DNA of 64,000 bases from contig NZ_JADEWO010000001.1 of the NCBI RefSeq assembly GCF_015207605.1, positions 288,893-352,892 on the forward strand, given 5' to 3'. Position numbers and translations under genes: made by a program. Under the pieces are notes generated by a model. The model made no database searches. It was given only the letters and a program-made list of their open reading frames with translations, and was not told where the DNA came from. Positions 57,511 through 64,000 of the stretch are shown piece by piece. Position 1 is the first letter of the stretch. Every line of letters starts with the position of its first letter. Source of the stretch: Oculatella sp. LEGE 06141 (lineage in GTDB: Bacteria > Cyanobacteriota > Cyanobacteriia > Elainellales > Elainellaceae).

Positions 57511-59067
57511 ATGCATCTCAATTCGGCTGAAGGCCAGCCTGTTCAAGTTTTCATTAGCTATCGCAGCCAAGAGCCTGACCAGAGCCTTGCCCACCAATTC
57601 TCTCAGACGTTACAGAGTGCTGGACATGAGGTGTTCATGGCTGCTGAAAGCATTCGTTTGGGCGATCGCTGGTCGCAGCGCATTGATCAGGCATTAGAGC
57701 GCTGTGATTACTTTCTGCTGTTGCTCTCATCGCAATCTGCCACCAGTGAAATGGTGACGGAGGAAGTGCGCCGAGCCAGAGAGTTACGCGATTTGCGGTC
57801 TGGAGAGAAGCCAGTCATCTTGCCGATTCGGGTTCAGTTTCCGATGAGTTCGCCGCTGAATTATGATTTGCGCGGCTACCTGAACCGGATTCAGCAGCGA
57901 GAATGGAAGTCCTCAAATGATACGCCGATTATTCTGCAAGAGGTTCTTGAGCTATTAGCGACAGGAAACCGCCTTGCCGATGTAGACGATGTTGCCACTC
58001 CCCCCACTCTCCCTTCTACCGATACGCCACCGCTTCCCGTTGCTGAACCCGAACTTCCCGGTGGACAGGTGGATCTGGCATCGAAGTTTTATGTGGAACG
58101 ATCGCCAATTGAACAAAACGGCTACGAAACGATCACGAAACCGGGGGCGTTAATTCGCATCAAAGCGCCCCGGCAGATGGGCAAAACGTCGTTGATGTCG
58201 AGGCTGTTGCACCATGCGGGTGAGCAGGGCTGTCTCACGGTGCCGTTGAGCTTTCAGATTGCGGATGCCGCGATTTTTGCGGATCTGGATAAGTTCTTGC
58301 GCTGGTTTTGTGCCAGTGTGGGACGCAGATTGCGGATTCCCAATAAGCTAACGGACTACTGGGATGAGATGTTTGGCAGTAAGGACAACTGCACTGCTTA
58401 TTTTGAGGAGTATTTGCTGCCGGAAATTTCGGCACCGCTGGCGTTGGGACTGGATGAGGTGGATATGGTGTTCCAGCATCCAGAGATTGCTTCAGATTTT
58501 TTTGGTTTGCTGCGGGCATGGCATGAGGACGCGAAGACGCGGGAGGTGTGGAAGAAGCTGCGGCTGGTAGTGGTGCATTCCACAGAGGTGTATATTCCGC
58601 TGAATATCAATCAGTCGCCGTTTAATGTGGGACTGCCGATCGAACTTCCGGAGTTTACGCCCGCACAGGTGTTGGATTTAGCCCACCGTCATGGACTGGA
58701 TTGGACGCTGGAGCAGGTTACATCCCTGATGGATATGGTGGGTGGTCATCCTTATTTAGTACGGGTAGCGCTGTATCACGTTGCGCGGCAAGAGATTTCG
58801 CTGGCGGATCTGTTGCGATCGGCTCCAACGGAAGCGGGTTTATACGCCGATCATCTGCGTCGCCATTTGTGGAATTTGGAACAGCGTCCAGAACTGGCGG
58901 CAGCGGCTAAGCGGGTGTTTACTGCGAATCAGCCTGTGCGACTGGAAGCGATTCAGGCGTTTCAACTGCACAGTATGGGGATTTTGCATTTGCAGAGGAA
59001 TGAGGTGGTGCCGCGATGTAATTTATATCGGCAGTATTTTGGCGATCGCTTAACGGTGAGGAGGTAG
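57511..59067 (+). CDS. TIR domain-AAA NTPase protein
   Basis: 518 aa. The TIR domain is about 11-150 (VFISYRSQEPDQSLAHQF, GDRWSQRI, FLLLLSSQSATSEMVTEEV); E85 sits where the NADase glutamate of catalytic TIRs lies, although the usual Trp before it is Met (M81). A Pro-rich linker (162-185) leads to an AAA_35-like domain: Walker A APRQMGKTS (K225) and Walker B LALGLDEVD (D315, E316). The C-terminus is winged-helix-like. No repeat sensor of its own. Known bacterial TIR proteins cleave NAD+ or make nucleotide signals on infection. The start ATG 57511 has a weak ribosome site. Role as signalling or defence effector inferred. Confidence 0.88.
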   Translation: MHLNSAEGQPVQVFISYRSQEPDQSLAHQFSQTLQSAGHEVFMAAESIRLGDRWSQRIDQALERCDYFLLLLSSQSATSEMVTEEVRRARELRDLRSGEKPVILPIRVQFPMSSPLNYDLRGYLNRIQQREWKSSNDTPIILQEVLELLATGNRLADVDDVATPPTLPSTDTPPLPVAEPELPGGQVDLASKFYVERSPIEQNGYETITKPGALIRIKAPRQMGKTSLMSRLLHHAGEQGCLTVPLSFQIADAAIFADLDKFLRWFCASVGRRLRIPNKLTDYWDEMFGSKDNCTAYFEEYLLPEISAPLALGLDEVDMVFQHPEIASDFFGLLRAWHEDAKTREVWKKLRLVVVHSTEVYIPLNINQSPFNVGLPIELPEFTPAQVLDLAHRHGLDWTLEQVTSLMDMVGGHPYLVRVALYHVARQEISLADLLRSAPTEAGLYADHLRRHLWNLEQRPELAAAAKRVFTANQPVRLEAIQAFQLHSMGILHLQRNEVVPRCNLYRQYFGDRLTVRR

Positions 59068-59085
59068 GGAATGAGCGATCGGACT

Positions 59086-59266
59086 GTAAGAGGATGCTTT
59101 AGAAGTGTCGATTGCGACCTGAACGACCTCCTTTTCTGGCGTTCCGCAGGTGCTCAGCCCCCAATTCCGCGGGACTGTGAAATAGAAATGGCTCGAAAGT
59201 CCCCCATTTTTGGGGGATTTAGGGGGAGAATGCAGCACATTTGCGACGTTTCAAATGTCCTCTCAC
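59086..59266. mobile_element. MITE-like element, copy 6
   Basis: About 180 bp starting 18 bp after the TIR gene. The left end GTAAGAGGATGCTTTAGAAG matches the right end in inverse orientation (reverse complement GTGAGAGGACATTTGAAACG). The inside holds GGCTCGAAAGTCCCCCA and a GGGGGATTTAGGGGG stretch, common cyanobacterial intergenic sequence also found in copies 4 and 7. Confidence 0.65.
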
Positions 59267-59289
59267 TATCACGGCTCAAGCTCACTACT

Positions 59290-59393
59290 CGAATGTTGAT
59301 GTTTACAAGTTGAATGTTGATGTTTACCACTCAAATGCTAATGCTCACAAATCGAATGTTGATGCTCACAGATTGAATGTTGGAACTCAAAGG
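59290..59393 (+). repeat. 21-bp tandem repeat, five copies
   Basis: Units begin at a GAATG or AAATG core with AAT at 59292, 59313, 59334, 59355 and 59376, exactly 21 bp apart; consensus near CGAATGTTGATGCTCACAA plus 2 bp. Non-coding: stops occur in frame. Adjacent MITE copies flank it. Could be a binding array or a slippage product. Confidence 0.8.
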
Positions 59394-59406
59394 TTCGTAA
59401 GGCAGG

Positions 59407-59510
59407 CTTAGAAGGTGTTTGAGATGTATCGGATGCTCTGCATTGGCCCCCTAAATCCCCCAATTTTGGGGGACTTTGAACTAAGAATGGCTTGGAGGTT
59501 GGCTCTAAGG
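59407..59510. mobile_element. probable MITE-like remnant, copy 7
   Basis: One clear end (CTTAGAAGGTGTTTGAGATG) and the shared CCCCCTAAATCCCCCAATTT core. The other end is only a weak match (reverse complement TTAGAGCC near 59502-59509), right beside the AAGGAG ribosome site of the next gene. Limits uncertain. Confidence 0.4.
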
Positions 59511-59520
59511 AGTGGCGGGA

Positions 59521-62500
59521 ATGAGTGACATGTATCAGGTTGGGGGGAGTTTACCCGCAGATGCGCCAACGTATGTGGTGCGACAGGCAGATACCGATCT
59601 GTATGAGGGATTGCTGGCGGGTGAGTTTTGTTATGTGCTCAATTCGCGGCAGATGGGCAAGTCGAGTTTGCGGGTGCGGACGATGACGCGCTTGCAGACG
59701 GCAGGAGTGGCCTGTGCCTCGATCGACATCACCACGGTGGGGGAGCAGGGAGTCACGGCTGACCAGTGGTATGCGGGTATCATCCGGAAGTTGGTGCAGA
59801 GCTTTGAGCTACATCAAACCGTTAACGTGCGAAGTTGGTTGCGCGATCGCGACTTTCTCACTCCGGTGCAGCGGTTGGGTGAGTTTATTGATGAGGTGCT
59901 GTTGGCGGAGGTGCCGGGGCAAATCGTCATCTTTATTGATGAGATCGATAGCGTCCTTAGCCTTGACTTTCCGATCGATGATTTCTTTACGTTTATTCGG
60001 GCGTGCTATAACCAGCGGGTTGATCAACCCGTTTATCAACGTTTGACGTTTGCGCTGTTTGGGGTGGCAACGCCCTCTGATCTGATTCAGGATAAGACGC
60101 GCACTCCCTTTAATATTGGACGGGCGATCGAACTGTGCGGCTTTCAATTAGCAGAAACGGAACCGCTGATGCAAGCGCTTGCGTCGAAAGTGGGAAATCC
60201 AAAGGCGGTGCTTAAAGCGGTGCTGGATTGGACAGGGGGACAGCCGTTTCTGACGCAAAAGATTTGTCAATATGTGGCGATCGCGCCTGATGCCATTCCT
60301 GAGAATAATGAAGCGGCAGGGATTGAGAGCTTAGTGCAAACGCAGGTGATCCAGCACTGGGAATCGCAGGACGAGCCAGAGCATTTGCGGACGATTCGCG
60401 ATCGGATTCTCCGCAATGAAAAGCAGGCGGGGCGGCTGTTGGGGCTATATCAGCAGATTGTGCAGCAGGAGGGTTTGGCGGCAACGGATAGTCGTGACCA
60501 GATGGAGCTGCGGTTGTCTGGTTTGGTGGTGAAGCAACACGGACGGTTGCAGGTGTATAACCGGATTTATGCAACGGTGTTCGATCGAGCCTGGGTCGAT
60601 CGGGGTTTGGCCGAACTGCGTCCCTATGCGGAGGCGATTACAGCCTGGATTGGTTCTCAGCAGCAGGATGAATCTCGTCTGTTGCGGGGCAATGCTTTAC
60701 TGGAAGCGCAGCAATGGGCAACCACCAAAAACCTCAGCAGTGATGACTATCAGTTTCTGACGGCGAGCCAGAATTTGATTAACCGTGAGGTGCAGGAAGC
60801 CAACCGCATCCTGGAGGAAGCTAACCATAAGGCAAAGCAGCGAATTCGGATTGGCTCTGGCGTCTTGTTGGCAACATTACTGATATCAGCATTGACTGGG
60901 GTATCTCTGGGCCGCGAAGCGATGAAAGCGAGGAAAGACCTAGAAGCTGCTGTTGAAGAGACGCAAAAAGCGCAACAGGAAGAATTAGTAGCTCGACAAG
61001 AGCAAACTAATGCAACCCAACTCATGAGAATCGCTAATCGCGAAGTGACTGAGGCCAGACAAGAGGGAGCCAGGATTGAACGACAGTCACAACAGCGAAT
61101 TGCAGATGCGACTCGACAAGTTAACGCAGCAACGATTCAGGCTGCCCAAGCTCGGCAGCAACAGCAACAAGTTGGAGAGGCTGCTCAAAACGCTCAACGA
61201 GCAGCAGTCATAGCAAGGCAGCAACAGGAAGAAGCACAGGTAGCAGCCTTAGGAGCAAGAACAGAGCGTGAGCAAGCCCAAGAAGGAACCAGGTTGGAGC
61301 AACGGGGATCTGACTTACTGAGATTTCAGCTAAGTCGCTTTAGAGGTATTGAGATATTGCTATCTGCAATGGAACTAGGACAAAGCTTGAAAGACTTGAT
61401 TCGAGATAGTTCTACCGACAGCAATATGCTGGCATTAAAGGACTATCCAGCAACTAGCCCAATATTAGCTTTACGAACGGCTGTCAACAGTGTTTTGGAA
61501 CCGAATGTGTTTCCTCTCGGATCTGATACCAGCTTTAGCCCGGATGGGCAGCACTTGATAATTCACTCACGCAGTGAGAAACGTAGCCGTTTATATGACC
61601 TCTCAGGCAATCAACTCGCTGAGTTTGAGGGATTTGATGCTAGCTTCAGTCCGGATGGACAACGATTGGTAACTTCCTCATTCCCTGGCAACGGTAGCCG
61701 TTTGTATGACCTCTCAGGCAATCTACTCGCTGAGTTCAAGGGACTTGATGCTAGCTTCAGTCCGGATGGACAACGATTGGTAACTTCCTCATTCCCTAGC
61801 AACAGTAGCCGTTTGTATGACCTCTCAGGCAACCTACTCGCTGAGTTCGAGGGATTTGATGCTAGCTTCAGTCCGGATGGGCAGCAATTAGTAGCATTCT
61901 CAAGCATTGGGAACCGTACCCATTTGTATGACATCTTGGGCAACCTACTCGCTGAGTTGGAGGGAAGCTCTGCCAGCTTTAGCCCAGATGGACAACGGTT
62001 AGTGACATTCTCATACGATGAGAACTCTATCCGTTTATATGACCTCTCAGGCAATCAACTTGCTGAGTTTGAAGGATTTGATGCCAGTTTTAGCCCAGAT
62101 GGACAGTGGTTAGTAACATCCCCATATGATGAGAACTCTATCCGTTTATATGACCTCTCAGGCAATCAACTCGCTGAGTTTGAAGGATTTGATGCCAGTT
62201 TTAGCCCAGATGGGCAGCAGTTGGTGATTGCCTCAGGGAGCCGTACCCATTTGTATGACATCTTAGGTAATCAACTTGCTGAGTTTGAAGGAGGCCATGT
62301 TAAATTCAGCCCTGATGGGCAACGGTTGGTGACTTCCTCAACTGATCAACTTGTTCGTTTATATGACATCTTAGGTAATCAACTCGCTGAATTTGAGGGC
62401 CCAACCGCTGATTTCAGTCCAGATGGGCAATGGTTGGTAGTTGATCCATCTAGTGACCGCATCTCCTACACTGCCGAAAGCCCTATTCACCTGTATAGTC

Positions 62501-63492
62501 TCTCCAGCATTCAGTCAAAGGACTTTCGGGGAAGCTATGCCAGATTCAGTCCAGATGGGCAACTGTTGGTAACTTCCTCAGCAAATCAACTTATTCGTTT
62601 GTATGACCTCTCAGGCAATCAACTCACTGAGTTTGAGGGAGGATTTGCCGAGTTTAGCCCGGATGGGCAGCAGTTGGTGATTGCCTCGGGGAACGGCACC
62701 CATTTGTATGACCTCTTGGGTAATCAACTCGCTGAGTTTGAGGGAATCTTTACCAGCTTCAGCCCGGATGGGCAGTGGTTGGTAGCTTCCTTAAGCGTTG
62801 GGAACCGTACCCGTTTGTATGACCTCTTGGGTAATCAACTCGCTGAGTTTGAGGGAATCTTTACCAGCTTCAGCCCGGATGGGCAGTGGTTGGTAGCTTC
62901 CTTAAGCGTTGGGAACCGTACCCGTTTGTATGACCTCTCGGGCAACCGACTCGCTGAGTTTGAGGGAAGCTTTGCCGAGTTTAGCCCGGACGGGCAGCGG
63001 TTAGTGGCTTCCTTAAGCATTGATGGGAACCGTACCCGTTTGTATAACCTCTCGGGCAACCAACTCGCTGAGTTTGAGGGAAGCTCTGCCAGCTTCAGCC
63101 CGGATGGGCAGCGGCTGGTGACTTTCTCATACAGATATGGTGAGAACTCTATCCGTTTGTATGACCTCTCGGGCAATCCACTCGCTGAGTTTGAGGGAAG
63201 ATTTGTCAGCTTTAGCCCAGATGGGCAACAACTGGTTGTTGCTTCGGATGACGGCACTACTCGGCTTTACAACCTATCTGGCGATGTTTTAGCAGAGTTT
63301 TTAGGATCTGCTTCTGACTTAAGCCCTAATGGTAAATACTTGATTACATTCTTACCAAATGGTGTCGGTCGTTTGTGGCGAGTTGACAATGGGTTAGATA
63401 ACCTGCTGGCACAGGGCTGTGCTTGGCTCCGTCAAGGATACTTTACTACTCATCCAGAGGCTTTAGAACGATTATCAGTATGTCAAAACTGA
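59521..63492 (+). CDS. AAA NTPase-transmembrane-coiled coil-beta-propeller protein
   Basis: 1323 aa from ATG 59521, chosen because AAGGAG lies 7 bp before it (the frame opens at GTG 59512). An AAA_35-like domain spans about 1-330, with Walker [10 protein letters not shown] (K47) and Walker [10 protein letters not shown] (D140, E141). A helical region leads to one transmembrane helix about 443-463, then a Gln/Ala/Glu-rich coiled coil about 470-600. From about 660 to 1290 there are about 17 blades of 35-40 aa built on FSPDGQ-L and [14 protein letters not shown]. These blades resemble WD40/PD40 propellers but lack the WD pair. Shares its NTPase family with the preceding TIR protein. Probably a signal-sensing STAND-like protein; ligand unknown. 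Confidence 0.85.
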   Translation: MSDMYQVGGSLPADAPTYVVRQADTDLYEGLLAGEFCYVLNSRQMGKSSLRVRTMTRLQTAGVACASIDITTVGEQGVTADQWYAGIIRKLVQSFELHQTVNVRSWLRDRDFLTPVQRLGEFIDEVLLAEVPGQIVIFIDEIDSVLSLDFPIDDFFTFIRACYNQRVDQPVYQRLTFALFGVATPSDLIQDKTRTPFNIGRAIELCGFQLAETEPLMQALASKVGNPKAVLKAVLDWTGGQPFLTQKICQYVAIAPDAIPENNEAAGIESLVQTQVIQHWESQDEPEHLRTIRDRILRNEKQAGRLLGLYQQIVQQEGLAATDSRDQMELRLSGLVVKQHGRLQVYNRIYATVFDRAWVDRGLAELRPYAEAITAWIGSQQQDESRLLRGNALLEAQQWATTKNLSSDDYQFLTASQNLINREVQEANRILEEANHKAKQRIRIGSGVLLATLLISALTGVSLGREAMKARKDLEAAVEETQKAQQEELVARQEQTNATQLMRIANREVTEARQEGARIERQSQQRIADATRQVNAATIQAAQARQQQQQVGEAAQNAQRAAVIARQQQEEAQVAALGARTEREQAQEGTRLEQRGSDLLRFQLSRFRGIEILLSAMELGQSLKDLIRDSSTDSNMLALKDYPATSPILALRTAVNSVLEPNVFPLGSDTSFSPDGQHLIIHSRSEKRSRLYDLSGNQLAEFEGFDASFSPDGQRLVTSSFPGNGSRLYDLSGNLLAEFKGLDASFSPDGQRLVTSSFPSNSSRLYDLSGNLLAEFEGFDASFSPDGQQLVAFSSIGNRTHLYDILGNLLAELEGSSASFSPDGQRLVTFSYDENSIRLYDLSGNQLAEFEGFDASFSPDGQWLVTSPYDENSIRLYDLSGNQLAEFEGFDASFSPDGQQLVIASGSRTHLYDILGNQLAEFEGGHVKFSPDGQRLVTSSTDQLVRLYDILGNQLAEFEGPTADFSPDGQWLVVDPSSDRISYTAESPIHLYSLSSIQSKDFRGSYARFSPDGQLLVTSSANQLIRLYDLSGNQLTEFEGGFAEFSPDGQQLVIASGNGTHLYDLLGNQLAEFEGIFTSFSPDGQWLVASLSVGNRTRLYDLLGNQLAEFEGIFTSFSPDGQWLVASLSVGNRTRLYDLSGNRLAEFEGSFAEFSPDGQRLVASLSIDGNRTRLYNLSGNQLAEFEGSSASFSPDGQRLVTFSYRYGENSIRLYDLSGNPLAEFEGRFVSFSPDGQQLVVASDDGTTRLYNLSGDVLAEFLGSASDLSPNGKYLITFLPNGVGRLWRVDNGLDNLLAQGCAWLRQGYFTTHPEALERLSVCQN
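61530..63380 (+). repeat. 17-unit propeller repeat array
   Basis: In-frame repeats of about 105-130 bp, each holding AGCCCxGATGGGCA (SPDGQ) and a TATGACCTCTCxGGCAAT-like string. Two adjacent 111-bp units, 62703-62813 and 62814-62924, are identical base for base. The last unit is degenerate (SPNGK). Confidence 0.9.
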
Positions 63493-63821
63493 TCAGAAGT
63501 TGAGTGAATAGAATCGGGCATCTTTGAGAAGAACGATCGCCAACTCTGCAACCTGCCACCCCGTCCAGAAACCGAAAGCAGCGATCGCTAGTTCATCGGT
63601 AGAGAGGCGATCGCCTCTAAACATCAAGGGAGCGATCGCTCAGCCTCTCTACCAGAGAAACGCACACTCTTTAACCTCACTTGACTCCACCTCAAAGACA
63701 CCGTATCGTAAGGGGTTAAGTTGCCTTAGTGTATCGATCGCAGCAGGCAACCGGATACCAAAAATCTAGTCAGCGCTATCCAAGACGGTGGCCGCCGCCA
63801 AGGATAGCTGACCCCCACGTT
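63493..63821. other. intergenic region with nested palindromes
   Basis: About 330 bp without a supported gene. GGTAGAGAGGC (63598-63608) and GCCTCTCTACC (63643-63653) form an 11-bp outer stem. Nested are two HIP1-centred palindromes, AGAGGCGATCGCCTCT (63603-63618) and GAGCGATCGCTC (63630-63641). It could act as a terminator for the propeller gene or be a HIP1-rich repeat. Confidence 0.55.
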
Positions 63822-63923
63822 GTGCTAGTCAACGCGGCGGCTTGGGAGATTTTAGCACTCCTTTCAGCCACCCTGCTTTGCGCTGCAATTATCGCGGGGT
63901 GGCTAGGTTTTTGGCTTTCTTAA
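63822..63923 (+). CDS. possible single-helix membrane peptide
   Basis: 33 codons from GTG 63822, encoding one hydrophobic helix (WEILALLSATLLCAAIIAGW). The frame is open upstream to 63729, but that part is basic and unconvincing. It lies 26 bp before the next start codon, so the two may be co-transcribed. No family recognised. Confidence 0.35.
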   Translation: MLVNAAAWEILALLSATLLCAAIIAGWLGFWLS

Positions 63924-63949
63924 CGCAAGCCAAACCGGAGTAAACCCCA

Positions 63950-64000
63950 TGACCGACTTCATCGGCGAATTTCCCTACGAACCCACCCCCAGCCCTAGCC
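63950..64000 (+). CDS. start of an unidentified gene, cut by the window end
   Basis: ATG at 63950 with GGAG 8 bp upstream opens a frame (MTDFIGEFPYEPTPSPS) that runs to the window edge. Only 17 codons are visible, rich in Pro and Ser. No identification possible. Confidence 0.45.

Noticed and set aside
59290..59393. CRISPR array
   Set aside because: The 21-bp units are direct tandem repeats without unique spacers, and no cas gene is near.
61611..63257. Two long minus-strand ORFs (61611-62054, 62835-63257) with repeated peptides
   Set aside because: They are antisense shadows of the propeller repeats; the repeat period keeps the frame open.
63524..63769. 81-codon ORF after the propeller gene
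   Set aside because: It reads through HIP1 palindromes and has no motif.

Overview
The window is from a cyanobacterium. Copies of the HIP1 octamer GCGATCGC are scattered across it, and it carries genes for a photosystem I PsaK-type subunit, phylloquinone synthesis (menA, menC, menE), a CrtO-type carotenoid ketolase, long-chain acyl-ACP reductase, and several families found mainly in cyanobacteria (DUF4079, DUF3318, TIGR03943). Genus cannot be fixed from the sequence. The gene mix fits a filamentous or large-genome unicellular lineage with many signalling proteins.

Layout. 0-3.6 kb: truncated 2OG-Fe(II) oxygenase, thrB, mazG, a DUF2227 membrane protein and tRNA-Val(UAC). 3.7-11.9 kb: a YihY-type membrane protein, then a urease region on the minus strand (ureD, acetyltransferase, NhaC-type antiporter, ureA, ureB, glutathione S-transferase, ureC) with one plus-strand LysR regulator; ureE, ureF and ureG are not in the window. 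12.5-20.3 kb: ECF sigma factor, uvrC, HtpX-type protease, two small unknown proteins, a COG0701 permease with its TIGR03943 partner, and psaK. 20.8-29.9 kb: menA, a cellulose-synthase-like glycosyltransferase, DUF4079, TMEM14, an orphan sugar-type ABC permease, leuA and an RsuA-family pseudouridine synthase. 30-39.9 kb: succinate dehydrogenase flavoprotein, a sensor kinase, the overlapping pair menC-menE, DUF3318, a NurA-type nuclease and a secreted PPC protein. 40-46.1 kb: crtO, a saccharopine-dehydrogenase-like protein, aar and a two-ATPase peptide/metal ABC protein. 46.3-57.3 kb: a very large hybrid kinase with an ethylene-receptor-like sensor, a sulfite-oxidase-like enzyme, rpmF, a catalytically dead caspase-like membrane protein, a secreted Ig-like protein and DUF72.

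57.5-63.5 kb is the most accessory-looking part. A TIR-AAA protein is followed by a large AAA, transmembrane, coiled-coil and beta-propeller protein. The propeller is built from about 17 near-identical blades and includes an exact 111-bp tandem duplication. The two genes share an AAA_35-like NTPase and are separated by mobile-element debris and a 21-bp tandem repeat. They are the best candidate for an undescribed sensing or defence system.

At least six, probably seven, short MITE-like elements with related ends (consensus near TTAGAGGATGTTTGAAAAG) lie between genes, and two of them supply the stop codons of neighbouring genes (uvrC and menE). No rRNA, CRISPR array, transposase gene or integrase was seen.
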